Assembly: GCF_000744815.1 (NCBI RefSeq)
Contig: NZ_JQMQ01000005.1
Span: 124,001 to 188,000 of the forward strand
Length of the DNA stretch: 64,000 bases
Origin: Phaeacidiphilus oryzae TH49
GTDB lineage: Bacteria; Actinomycetota; Actinomycetes; Streptomycetales; Streptomycetaceae
Direction of reading: 5' to 3'
Positions 34,488 to 42,388 of this stretch are shown here, in pieces. Within the stretch, counting starts at the first letter, position 1. Every line of letters begins with the position of its first letter. The position numbers and the translations under genes are program-made. The notes under the pieces were generated by a model, which did not search any database, had not been told where the DNA came from, and saw nothing but the letters and a program-made list of their open reading frames with translations.

Positions 34488-35126
34488 TCAGAACCAGAGC
34501 ACCGCGCGGCCCACCGCGAAGGAGACGTCCCTGGTCGGCGTGGACAGCGCGGCGTCCGCCTGGTGCCCGTCCGCGTAGGCGGAGACGGTGACGGTGACGA
34601 ACCGGCCGACCGTCTCGACCTTGCCGTCGTACGTGCTCTCCGCGGCCTGCGGGGTCATCGCCGGCAGCCCGCCGCCCGGCTGGACGAAGGCGACGTCGGA
34701 GTACTGGATCCGGGCCGCGGCCTTCCGCGCGGCCGCCCGGCTGGGGTAGCCGAGCACCGTCACCGAGGTGTAGACGGCGTCCCCGGCGGAGACGTAGTCG
34801 CCGCGCACATACCCCTGGCAGGCCGAGCCCGGCGCCGCCGCCGGGCCGATGCCGGCCGCCCGCACCTGGTCGCAGGCGGTGCCGTCCTGCGCGGTGCTGC
34901 GGGTGCCCTTGTAGCCGCTGGCGGTGATCGCGGTGTCGGTGAGGATCTCGTCGGCCTTGATCACCGACGCCGCGTCACCGGCCGTCGGCACCGGAGCCGC
35001 GCTCGCGCTCGGGTCACCGGACGGGGTGGCGGTGTCCTGGGAGGCGGTGCCGATCTGCGCGGTGGCGTGGTGGCCCCCGGTCAGGGCCAGCTCGCTCCAG
35101 GTGCCGGCGACGCCGACGGCCAGCAC
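34488..35126 (-). CDS. Membrane-anchored hypothetical protein, N-terminus unresolved
   Basis: At least 212 aa. A hydrophobic helix (IAGLAALVLAVGVAGTW, which begins upstream of the GTG at 35126) anchors an exported domain of about 170 residues with a Cys pair (GTACDQV and SACQGYV) and a beta-rich C-terminus ending in FAVGRAVLWF. The GTG at 35126 falls inside the TM helix, so the real start is further up. The frame is open to 35318, where an AAGGGG site precedes an ATT codon, and base composition hints at a frame change near 35270. Function unknown. It lies 360 bp downstream of the gene at 35680. Confidence 0.65.
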   Translation of the reverse strand: MLAVGVAGTWSELALTGGHHATAQIGTASQDTATPSGDPSASAAPVPTAGDAASVIKADEILTDTAITASGYKGTRSTAQDGTACDQVRAAGIGPAAAPGSACQGYVRGDYVSAGDAVYTSVTVLGYPSRAAARKAAARIQYSDVAFVQPGGGLPAMTPQAAESTYDGKVETVGRFVTVTVSAYADGHQADAALSTPTRDVSFAVGRAVLWF

Positions 35127-35679
35127 CAGCGCGGCCAGTCCGGCGATCCGCGGCCCTTTGCCGTGCGCCGAGCCGAACCGCTGCCCCGCGGCGGCCCCGG
35201 CGGCCCGGCCGCCGGCATCCAGGTCGGCGGCACCGGCCCCGGCCGCCGCCTCGGGCTCACGCTCGGGCTCGGCGGCACCGGCGCGTACTCGCGGTCGCGG
35301 TGCTCGGTGCTCGGGAATGGCGGGTCACCCCTTGTCCTGATCTGGAGTCGGCACGGCCCCGTGGGCGTAACGGGAGTGTATTCCGCCCCGCTGTGCGCAC
35401 CGCCGCCGGGACCGCACGTGTGACCGTATCCCGACCTGCCCGTCACAGCGATCGCCGTTCCGGAACGTGGAGTTGGGCGCCGGCCGCCATCCGACTCGTC
35501 ACCCTTCGTCGGGTTTCCTCCCACCCGGCGGCGGGGCCGGGTGAAGAGCGTGGACGAGGTGCACGGAGCCGGTACGGATCCGGTCGACGCGTCCCGAACC
35601 CGCGCGCGGGCGGCGCTCGGCCCGCTCCTCGGGCCCTCTCCGGCCCGAGGTCAGCCGTCCTGACCTCGCCGGCCCGAGG
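35127..35679. other. Gap holding the unresolved 5' part of the membrane protein and its promoter
   Basis: 35127-35318 is open in frame with the downstream gene and codes for an acidic, Ala-rich N-terminus (AAEPEREPEAAAGAG). TACACT at 35380-35375 on the minus strand is a possible -10 box about 57 bp upstream. 35400-35640 holds nothing I can name. A hairpin lies at 35646-35668. Confidence 0.5.
35646..35668 (-). terminator. Hairpin after the 113-aa gene
   Basis: CGAGGTCAG-CCGTC-CTGACCTCG, a perfect 9-bp stem, 12 bp past the stop of the minus-strand gene at 35680. The left arm is repeated at 35674-35682 as part of GGCCCGAGGTCAGCCG. Confidence 0.6.
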
Positions 35680-36021
35680 TCAGCCGCCGGCCAGGCCGCG
35701 CAGCCGGTGCAGCGCCTGGGCGGCGGGGGCCAGCGCCGCGTCGGCCCGCTCCGGAAGCCCGCCGGGCGCCGGATCCTCCCCGTCGATCAGCGGCAGCAGC
35801 ACCTCGGCGGCGTCCCGCAGCGGCGCCACCGCCTCCTCCGGCAGCCGGGCGCGGGCCCCCTCGCGGAGGAGTTCCAGCAGCTCGGCGGCGCAGGCCCGGG
35901 CCTCGGGCAGCCGTTCGTCCGCGCGCACCGGGTCGTCGTCCGCCAGCGACTCGAGCGCCGCGCAGGCGGCGGCCACCCGGGCGGTCAATCCGGCGAGCTG
36001 GGCGGCCCGTATGCCGTGCAT
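35680..36021 (-). CDS. Small helical hypothetical protein (113 aa)
   Basis: No family recognised. Ala/Leu/Arg/Glu-rich and helical by eye (GIRAAQLAGLTARVAAACAA, EARACAAELLELLREGARAR), with two Cys and no signal sequence. ATG 36021 has GAGGGGG at about 9 nt. Lies 127 bp downstream of the GNAT gene on the same strand and is followed by a hairpin terminator. Confidence 0.7.
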   Translation of the reverse strand: MHGIRAAQLAGLTARVAAACAALESLADDDPVRADERLPEARACAAELLELLREGARARLPEEAVAPLRDAAEVLLPLIDGEDPAPGGLPERADAALAPAAQALHRLRGLAGG

Positions 36022-36148
36022 GGGTGCGTTCCCCCTCGGGGCGTCCGGCGGTGCCCGGCCGGTCCCCGGCGCCGGCGCCCTGGTGCGTCGTGCGATCCTC
36101 GATCGGCCCGACACTACGCCCGGGGTACGACAATCCGCCGTCGCTCCG

Positions 36149-36601
36149 TCAGTTCTCCTGCGCAGTCCGGCCGGTGAGCGGCTTGGTCCAGCGCGTCCAC
36201 TGCGGTTCCGGGGCGTAGCCGGCGGCCCGCCAGGCGCTGCGGCCCAGCTCGTTCCGGTCCAGCACCATGGCGTCGCCCCGGCGCCCGCCCAGCGCGCGGA
36301 ACCGCTCCTCGGCGGCGTCCAGCAGCGCCCGGGCGATCCCCCGGCGGCGCAACCCGGGGTCGACGGCCAGCCGGTAGAGGTGCGAGCGCCAGCCGTCCCA
36401 GCCCGCGATGACCGTGCCCACCAGCCCTCCCTCCCCCGGGAGTTCGGCGACCAGCAGGGCCTCCGGATCGCGCTCCAGGAGCCGGGCGACGCCGGCCCGG
36501 TCGTCACTGATGCTGGTGCCCTCGGCGGCCCGCCGCCAGAAGTCCAGCACCGCGTCGATCTCGTCCGGGCGGGCCCGGCGGATGGTGGGGCGATCACTCA
36601 T
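36149..36601 (-). CDS. GNAT N-acetyltransferase
   Basis: 150-aa acetyl-CoA-dependent transferase. GNAT motifs: TIRRARPDEIDAVLDFWRRA at the start, LVGTVIAGWDGWRSHLYRLAV then DPGLRRRGIARALLDAAEE (the acetyl-CoA pyrophosphate loop is R/Q-x-x-G-x-A, here RRRGIA), and a C-terminal AWRAAGYAPEPQWTRWTKPL. The ATG overlaps the TetR stop by 4 nt (ATGA), so the two are co-translated. The substrate is unknown. Confidence 0.9.
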   Translation of the reverse strand: MSDRPTIRRARPDEIDAVLDFWRRAAEGTSISDDRAGVARLLERDPEALLVAELPGEGGLVGTVIAGWDGWRSHLYRLAVDPGLRRRGIARALLDAAEERFRALGGRRGDAMVLDRNELGRSAWRAAGYAPEPQWTRWTKPLTGRTAQEN

Positions 36602-37269
36602 GCCGAGGATCCTGTCAGGCCGTCGAGCAGCGTCCGAACGATTTTCCGGGCGTACTCCGCGTCCCCCGCCTCGCCCAGACCGCCGAGGTCCGCCGGGGCC
36701 TCGGGCTCCGCGGGATCGGTGAGGAAGCTGCTCAGGAACGCCCGCTGATAGGCGGAGCCGATCAGCAGCGCGGCTGCCGCCTCCGGGTCGGCGGACGGGT
36801 CGATCCGCCCGAGCCGCTGCTCGGTCCGCAGGTATCCGGCGAGCCACTCGGCGGGCTTCTGCGGGCCGTCGCCGCTGCCGCGCAGCTGGTCGCGGTGGGC
36901 GGCGAGCAGCTTGGGCTGGGCGTAGAGCGAGGCGGCCATCGGCACGCTCCGCCGGTAGAAGCGCAGCGCCGTGCGCACCGTCTCGACCAGGTGCTCCTCG
37001 ACGGTGGCCGTCCCGGCCCGCTCGGGCAGCGCTCTGAGCAGCCCGGCAAGCCGGGGCAGGCGCTCGGTGAGCACATGGACGAAGATGTCGGTCTTGTCCC
37101 GGAAGTACTTGTAGAGCGCCGCCTCCGAGCAGCCGGCCTCGCGGGCGATCTCCTTGGTGGTGGCGCGGACCAGCCCGTCCCGCTCCATCACCCGCGCCGC
37201 CGCGTCGACGATCCGCTCCCTGGTACGGGCGCCGGCTCCGCCACGCGCCGCGGACTGCTCGGGCGTCAT
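36598..37269 (-). CDS. TetR family regulator
   Basis: 223-aa repressor. Helix-turn-helix at about 16-65: RERIVDAAARVMERDGLVRA then GCSEAALYKYFRDKTDIFVH. ATG 37269 follows GGAGG at 6 nt. Divergent from a NAD-binding oxidoreductase; two palindromes with a GAGTACT core lie between. It is coupled to the GNAT gene downstream. The usual model is a repressor of the divergent oxidoreductase and of its own two-gene unit. Confidence 0.92.
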   Translation of the reverse strand: MTPEQSAARGGAGARTRERIVDAAARVMERDGLVRATTKEIAREAGCSEAALYKYFRDKTDIFVHVLTERLPRLAGLLRALPERAGTATVEEHLVETVRTALRFYRRSVPMAASLYAQPKLLAAHRDQLRGSGDGPQKPAEWLAGYLRTEQRLGRIDPSADPEAAAALLIGSAYQRAFLSSFLTDPAEPEAPADLGGLGEAGDAEYARKIVRTLLDGLTGSSA

Positions 37270-37349
37270 CCGCCGCCGCCTCCGATCGGTTCCTCCAGAC
37301 CCCTCGTCCCGCCGGGACCCCCGCGCTGACCGGCGCGGCTTGACGAGGA

Positions 37350-37402
37350 GTGAGTACTTACCCACCCTAGTGGAAGGACGGGGTGAGTGAGTACTCACCC
37401 AC
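37350..37402. promoter_or_regulatory. Two related palindromes between TetR and oxidoreductase
   Basis: GTGAGTACTTACCCAC at 37350-37365 and a stronger one at 37383-37402, whose core GTGAGTACTCAC (37387-37398) is perfectly self-complementary. Both share GTGAGTACT. They lie between the two divergent starts and are probably TetR operators. Confidence 0.7.
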
Positions 37403-37444
37403 TCCACGCGACCCGTCCCGCATCCCACGAGGGAGACCACCACC

Positions 37445-38086
37445 ATGCGCATCACCGTGCTCGGCGCCACCGGGGGAATCGGCGGCGCTTTCGTCCAGCA
37501 GGCCCTCGACCAGGGCCACGAGGTGACCGCCGTGGTCCGCGACCCGGCCCGGCTCACCACCCGCCACCCCCGGCTGTCGGTCCGCCGGGGCGACGTCACC
37601 GACCCCGGCTCGCTCAAGGAGGCGGTCGCCGGCGCGGACGCGGTCGTCTCCGCCCTCGGCCCGCGCGGCCTCCGCGGCGACATGACCGTCAACTCCCGCG
37701 GCGCCCACGCGGCACTCACCGCCATGCGGGCGGCCGGGGTCGAGCGGATCGCCGTGGTGAGCGCCGGAGCGGTGCAGCCCGCGGGTCCGGGCGAGGGCCC
37801 GGCCACCCGCTACCTCGTCCGGCCGCTGCTGTGGGCGCTGCTCGGCCGGCACTACCGCGATCTGCGGGCGATGGAACGGGAGTTGCGGGAGAGCGGCACC
37901 GACTGGACCGTCGTCCGCCCGCCGAGGCTCACCAACGGCCCGCACACCGGCCGCTACCGCACCGCGGTCGACGGCGCCGCCCTGCCGCGCGCCCGCACCC
38001 TCTCCCGGGCCGACGTGGCCGACGCCCTGCTGCACGCCCTCGGCGACGCCGCGACCCGGCGGCGCGCGATCGCCGTCGGCTACTGA
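37445..38086 (+). CDS. NAD(P)H-binding oxidoreductase (atypical SDR)
   Basis: 213 aa. The nucleotide-binding loop is VLGATGGIGGAFVQQAL (residues 5-21), followed by the basic VVRDPARL that favours NADP. RRGDVTDPGSLKEAVAGADAVVSALGP and WTVVRPPRLTNG are typical of this NmrA/BVR-B-like group. ATG follows GAGGGAG. Divergent from TetR, with operators between, so it is probably induced when the TetR ligand appears. The substrate is unknown. Confidence 0.9.
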   Translation: MRITVLGATGGIGGAFVQQALDQGHEVTAVVRDPARLTTRHPRLSVRRGDVTDPGSLKEAVAGADAVVSALGPRGLRGDMTVNSRGAHAALTAMRAAGVERIAVVSAGAVQPAGPGEGPATRYLVRPLLWALLGRHYRDLRAMERELRESGTDWTVVRPPRLTNGPHTGRYRTAVDGAALPRARTLSRADVADALLHALGDAATRRRAIAVGY

Positions 38087-38213
38087 CCCTTGCCGATCCG
38101 GTGATCGCCCCCGCGCGGCCGCCCACCGTCCGCCCCGGTCGCTACCATGCCGGAGACGGCGGATGCCGGGACGGACGGCAGCGGACGCGCAAGGCGAAGG
38201 GGAGGCAGGGCCG

Positions 38214-39730
38214 GTGGCGGCGATTCACGGGGCCGACCGGACGACCTCGGCGGGCGCCCCCGCCCGCGGGCTGCCCGGCGCGGACGCCCAACGGCCCCCG
38301 TCCCTCGGCGAGTTGATGCCCTGGGCGGCGCCGCTCCCGCGCACCGGCCGGGAGTGGGTGCTGGCCCCCGACCCCTCCGTGCTGCGTCGCCGCTGGGAGC
38401 GGCTGACCGCCGCCGGCCCCGAGGAGCGCCGGCAGCTCTTCGCGCCCACCCGGGCTCGTACCGCCGACTCGGCCGCGGCCCAGCTCCCCGGCCGGGACTC
38501 GCCGACCGGCCCGGTCGCCCGCGAGCCCGGCCCCTGCCCCGCGCCGGTACGGGTACGCCGTGGCGGCTTCGACCGCCCCTGGCTGCTGGCCGACCAGCGG
38601 CTGCTGGACACCCCCCGGCCGGAGCTGTGGCGGGTCGCCGACGGGGAGCACCAGATGTTTCTGACCGTCAGCGCCCAGGGCCCGTCCGGCGTCGCCCTCT
38701 CCTGGTCGGCGGAGCTCCCGGTGGCCGCGGAGCCGCAGGGGCGCGGGACGGCCCTGGTACGCCCGCTGTTCCGGCGCCCGGAAGGGCGGGAGCCCAACCT
38801 CGCCCCGGGACTGACCGAGCTGATCGCCGCCCGGCTGACGGAGTCCGGCGGCGGTTCGGTCCCGCCGGTCACGGCACTGGACGTGGCCGCCTGGACGGCG
38901 GCGCTGACGCTGGGCGCCGCGCCCCAGGAGGGCGGAGCGGGCGGCGAGGCCGCCGACGATCCGCCCGTCCCGCTCACCGCGGACCCCGCGCTGTGGCAGC
39001 GCGGGCTCGCCCTCGGCCGGCGACTCCTCTGGCTGCACACCTTCGGCGCCCGCTGCGCGGATCCGCAGGAGGACCGGCCGCCCGGCCCGCCCCGCCTCCC
39101 GGGCGGCCGCCGCCCGTATGTCCGCCAGGCCGTACGCGGGATGCCGGACACCCTCACCTTCGACCCCGAGGCCGGGGCGCTGCTGCTCGGGCCGGAGGGC
39201 CGGATCTCCCCCGTCCCGGCGGCCGCCTGGGAGCCGCGCACCGGCGACGGGGAACGAGTCCTGGAGTCCTGGTTCGCCGCCCGCGGCGGCGCCGCGGCCG
39301 GCTCCGGGCCCCGCCGCCGCCCGGCCTCCCCCGGCAGCGCCCCCCGCGACCCGCGCGCGCCTCGCGCACCTCCCCCGGCCAGCCCGAGCTCCTGGCGGTC
39401 TCCCCCACCGGGCGGGGCGCCGAGCCGCCTGCCCCGCCTCCGGCCGACCCGGCCCCGCCTGGGCTGGCCGCCCTCGTCCCGTCCCGCCCGGGCACCTGGC
39501 CCCGGGAGTGGACCAGCGAGCTGACCGAGCTGGTCTCGGTGCTGGTGCTGCTCGCCGAGCTCGCCCCCGAGGCCCGCGACCTCGCCGTACGGGTCGCCGC
39601 GGCACCGCAGATCACCGCTGCCGAACTGACCGCCGCCGGCGTCCTCCCGGCACCGGAGCGCAGCCGCCGCCCGGCCTCGGTGCTGGGGACCCGCGAGGAG
39701 GGGCCGGAGGGCCAGTACGCCCTGCTCTGA
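38214..39730 (+). pseudogene. Type ISP restriction/modification specificity-domain protein, frameshifted
   Basis: Stand-alone protein like the C-terminal target-recognition domain of type ISP enzymes (LlaBIII type). The first frame, from GTG 38214 (GGGGAGG at 8 nt), carries LGELMPWAAPLPRTGREWVL, RWERLTAAGPEERRQLFAPTRARTADSAAAQ, PWLLADQRLLDTPRPELWRV, GLALGRRLLWLHTFGARCAD and LTFDPEAGALLLGPEGRISPV. The family ending (GTWPREWTSELTELVSVLVL to GPEGQYALL) is in another frame, reached by one missing base between about 39335 and 39370, where a C6 run is at 39340-39345. Methylase and nuclease domains are absent, as in other solo copies. Real mutation, slip or assembly error cannot be told apart. The 3' end overlaps the EamA gene. 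Confidence 0.75.
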
Positions 39731-40637
39731 GCCGCCGCCCGGCGGTACTCCGCCCGGCGGTCCGCCGCCCGCTCCCCCGCCCCGCCAGCACGCCGGCGGT
39801 CACCCCGGCCGCCACCAGTCCACTCCCGGCCAGCTGCCCCGGCCCCAGCGCCCCCGTCCCGGCCATCGGCGCGAACAGCGCCGCCGCCACCGGGATCACC
39901 CCCGAGAACAGTGCCGCCCGCTCCGGCCCCAACCGCCCCACCGCGTAGTACCAGCAGCAGAAGCCCACCACCGTCACCACCAGCAGCCAGGCCAGCGCCG
40001 CCGCCTGGCGTCCGCTCGGCGGCGGCAGCACCCCTCCCCAGCCGTCCGCGACCACCCCCGCCGCCAGGGCCTCGACCCCGGCCAACGCGCAGGCCCCGGC
40101 CGACAGCGCCACCGGGCCCAGCGGCCCCCGCGGCGCCACCAGCGGCACGGCGACCAGGCCGAAGGCCGCCTCCCCGGCGAGCGCGAGCAGCGAGTAGCCG
40201 AGCCCCGCCGCGTCCGTCCGCCCGAAGCCCTGCACCACCGCGGCCCCGGCCACCACCAGCACGGCCGCCCCGGCCGGCCGCTCCGACGGCCGCCGCCGGT
40301 CCAGCAGCGGAGCGGCGATCGCCACCACCAGCGGGGCACAGCCCACCAGCACCCCGGGCACGGCCGGTTCTGCCGTCCGCTCGGCGCACAGCACGGCGAC
40401 GCTGAAGCCGACCATGCCGCTGCCCGCGAGCACCGCCAGCCGCCCCCACTGACGCGGCGTCAGCGAGCCGAGGGCGCTTAGCCCGCGCCGCCCGGCGAGC
40501 GCGGCCAGCAGCAGCGCGGAGAGGAGATAGCGCGCCCCCTGCCCGCCGAGGAAGGGGTAGTGCGTCAGGACGCTCCCGGCCACGAAGGAGGTGCCGACCA
40601 GAGTCGCGGCCAGCGCGGCCGCCAGTACGGGTTTCAC
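39612..40637 (-). CDS. EamA/DMT family transporter
   Basis: 341-aa inner-membrane permease of the drug/metabolite superfamily with about ten hydrophobic segments and two EamA repeats (LAAALAATLVGTSFVAGSVL at the start; LGYSLLALAGEAAFGLVAVP opening the second). After VAAGVTAGVLAG comes a basic, Pro/Arg-rich tail of about 50 residues, which lies over the 3' end of the convergent type ISP gene and is probably not conserved. The GTG at 40637 is chosen because an ATG at 40685 would coincide with the opposite start codon. Divergent from a MocR regulator, the common arrangement for this transporter type. Confidence 0.82.
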   Translation of the reverse strand: MKPVLAAALAATLVGTSFVAGSVLTHYPFLGGQGARYLLSALLLAALAGRRGLSALGSLTPRQWGRLAVLAGSGMVGFSVAVLCAERTAEPAVPGVLVGCAPLVVAIAAPLLDRRRPSERPAGAAVLVVAGAAVVQGFGRTDAAGLGYSLLALAGEAAFGLVAVPLVAPRGPLGPVALSAGACALAGVEALAAGVVADGWGGVLPPPSGRQAAALAWLLVVTVVGFCCWYYAVGRLGPERAALFSGVIPVAAALFAPMAGTGALGPGQLAGSGLVAAGVTAGVLAGRGSGRRTAGRSTAGRRLRAGRTGPPAPPRGSPAPRPGGGCAPVPGGRRRRSVRQR

Positions 40638-40669
40638 CCGTTCAGGCTGGACGCGCGGGCGGTCCCGGT

Positions 40670-40675
40670 TAAGGT
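40670..40675 (+). promoter_or_regulatory. -10 box TAAGGT, leaderless start of mocR-type gene
   Basis: TAAGGT ends 8 nt before ATG 40684, with no Shine-Dalgarno site. Confidence 0.5.
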
Positions 40676-40683
40676 CCAATCCC

Positions 40684-42309
40684 ATGGCGCTCTCCCGGAC
40701 CAATCGGGCCGCCGGCAGCGGCGGCGGCCCGCCCTGGGAGCTGCTCTACTCCGCCGCGGCCGCGCCCCCGCGCCGGCGCACCCGGGCGCTCGCCGACGCG
40801 CTGCGCGGCGCCGTCCGCGAGGGGCTCCTCGCCCCCGGCACCCGACTGCCCTCCAGCCGGGATCTGGCCGGTGACCTGGGAGTCTCCCGGGGACTTGTCA
40901 CCGAGGTCTACCAACGCCTGCTCGCCGAGGGCTGCCTGATCAGCCGTCAGGGCGCGGGCACCTGGGTGGCGGCACTGCCCCGGCCGCCTGCCACCGCGCC
41001 CGCGGTCGCGACCGGAGCCGCCGGCCCCGCCGAGGCCGCGGCCCCCGCCGCCGGCGCCGAGGCCGCGTCCACCGACTTCCGCCCCGGCCTCCCCGACCTC
41101 TCCCTCTTCCCGCGCGCCGCCTGGGCCGCCGCCCAGCGCGACGCCCTGGCCGCGCTCCCGCACGCGGTGCTGGACTACCCGGACCCGCGCGGCCTGCCCG
41201 CCCTGCGCACCGCCCTCGCCGAGCTCCTCGCCCGCCGGCGGAACGTCGCGGTCGGCCCGGACAGCGTCGTGGTGGTCTTCGGCGTGGCCCAGGCGCTCAC
41301 CCTGATCGGCAGGGTGCTGCGGGCCCGCGGCCATCGGACGGTCGCCGTCGAGGAGCCGGGCAGCCCGCAGGAGAACGCGCTGCTCCGCCAGTCCGGCCTG
41401 GACATCGCCGCACTGCCGGTGGACGCCGAGGGACCGGACGTCGCCGCCCTGCGCCGCTCCGGCGCCCGCGCCGCCGTGGTCACCCCGGCCCACCAGTTCC
41501 CCACCGGCGTCGCCTGCGCCCCCGGCCGCCGGGCCGAACTCCTGAGCTGGGCGCGGTCGGTGGACGGCCTGCTGATCGAGGACGACTACGACGGGGACTT
41601 CCGCTACGACCGCGCGCCGGTCGGGGCCCTGCAGGGCCTGGCGCCCGAACTCGTCGCCTACACCGGCTCGGTGAGCAAGTCGCTGGCCCCCGGCCTGCGG
41701 CTGGGCTGGCTGGTGCCGCCGCCCGGTCTGCTGGCCGAGGTGGTGGAGGCCAAGCGGGTGGCGGACCTCGGAAACCCGGTCCCGGAGCAGGCCGCCCTCG
41801 CCGAGTTCGTCCGCAGCGGCCGCTACGACCGGCAGCTGCGCCGCTGCGGCCGCACCTACCGGGAGCGCCGGGACGCCCTGATCTCCGCTCTGGAGGCCGG
41901 CTTCCCCGGCGTGCGGATCACCGGGATCGCCGCCGGCCTCCATCTGATCGCCGAACTGCCCGCGCCCGTCCCACCGGCCGTCGCGGCCCGGGCCGGCGTA
42001 CGGCTGCATCCGCTCGCCGAGTACCGCCGGCTCCCCGAGCCCGAACGCCGGCCCGGCGGGCCCGGTCCGGCCGCCCTCGACCGCCGCTACGTCTTCGGGT
42101 ATCCCCATCTCACCCCGCGCGAGATCACCGCGGCCGTCGCCCGCCTGGCAGCCGAGGCCACGGCCGAGGCCGGAGCCGAGGCCGCAACCGAGCGGGCGTT
42201 GTCCGCGCGCCACGTTCACCCCGCCGACCCCGGCCGCACGATCTCCGTTTCATACCGATCCCCCCGCCCGTCCCCGCCGACCTCCCGCGCTCCCGACCGC
42301 CCCGGCTAG
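40684..42309 (+). CDS. MocR/PdxR-type regulator (GntR HTH plus aminotransferase-like domain)
   Basis: 541 aa. N-terminal winged helix (about 25-95): ALADALRGAVREGLLAPG, PSSRDLAGDLGVSRGLVTEVY. The fold-type I aminotransferase domain starts near 135 (DFRPGLPDLSLFPRAAW). PLP sites: DYPDPRGLPALR, the Asp in LIEDDYDGDFRYD and the PLP Lys in YTGSVSKSLAPGLRLGW. The C-terminus extends about 45 residues past the domain. Probably leaderless. Divergent from the EamA transporter, so it likely controls it in response to PLP or an amino compound. Confidence 0.92.
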   Translation: MALSRTNRAAGSGGGPPWELLYSAAAAPPRRRTRALADALRGAVREGLLAPGTRLPSSRDLAGDLGVSRGLVTEVYQRLLAEGCLISRQGAGTWVAALPRPPATAPAVATGAAGPAEAAAPAAGAEAASTDFRPGLPDLSLFPRAAWAAAQRDALAALPHAVLDYPDPRGLPALRTALAELLARRRNVAVGPDSVVVVFGVAQALTLIGRVLRARGHRTVAVEEPGSPQENALLRQSGLDIAALPVDAEGPDVAALRRSGARAAVVTPAHQFPTGVACAPGRRAELLSWARSVDGLLIEDDYDGDFRYDRAPVGALQGLAPELVAYTGSVSKSLAPGLRLGWLVPPPGLLAEVVEAKRVADLGNPVPEQAALAEFVRSGRYDRQLRRCGRTYRERRDALISALEAGFPGVRITGIAAGLHLIAELPAPVPPAVAARAGVRLHPLAEYRRLPEPERRPGGPGPAALDRRYVFGYPHLTPREITAAVARLAAEATAEAGAEAATERALSARHVHPADPGRTISVSYRSPRPSPPTSRAPDRPG

Positions 42310-42388
42310 CATCACCGCACGTGCGCGGGGAGCGGGCGGCGACGCGAAAAGCGCTGGCAGCGCGGACGCGGGCAAGGAGGCAACGGCG

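Noticed and set aside
38163-38216. ATG 38163 as start of the type ISP gene
   Set aside because: GTG 38214 has GGGGAGG at 8 nt and the residues between look like leader; the ATG would be only 14 nt after the -10-like TACCAT.
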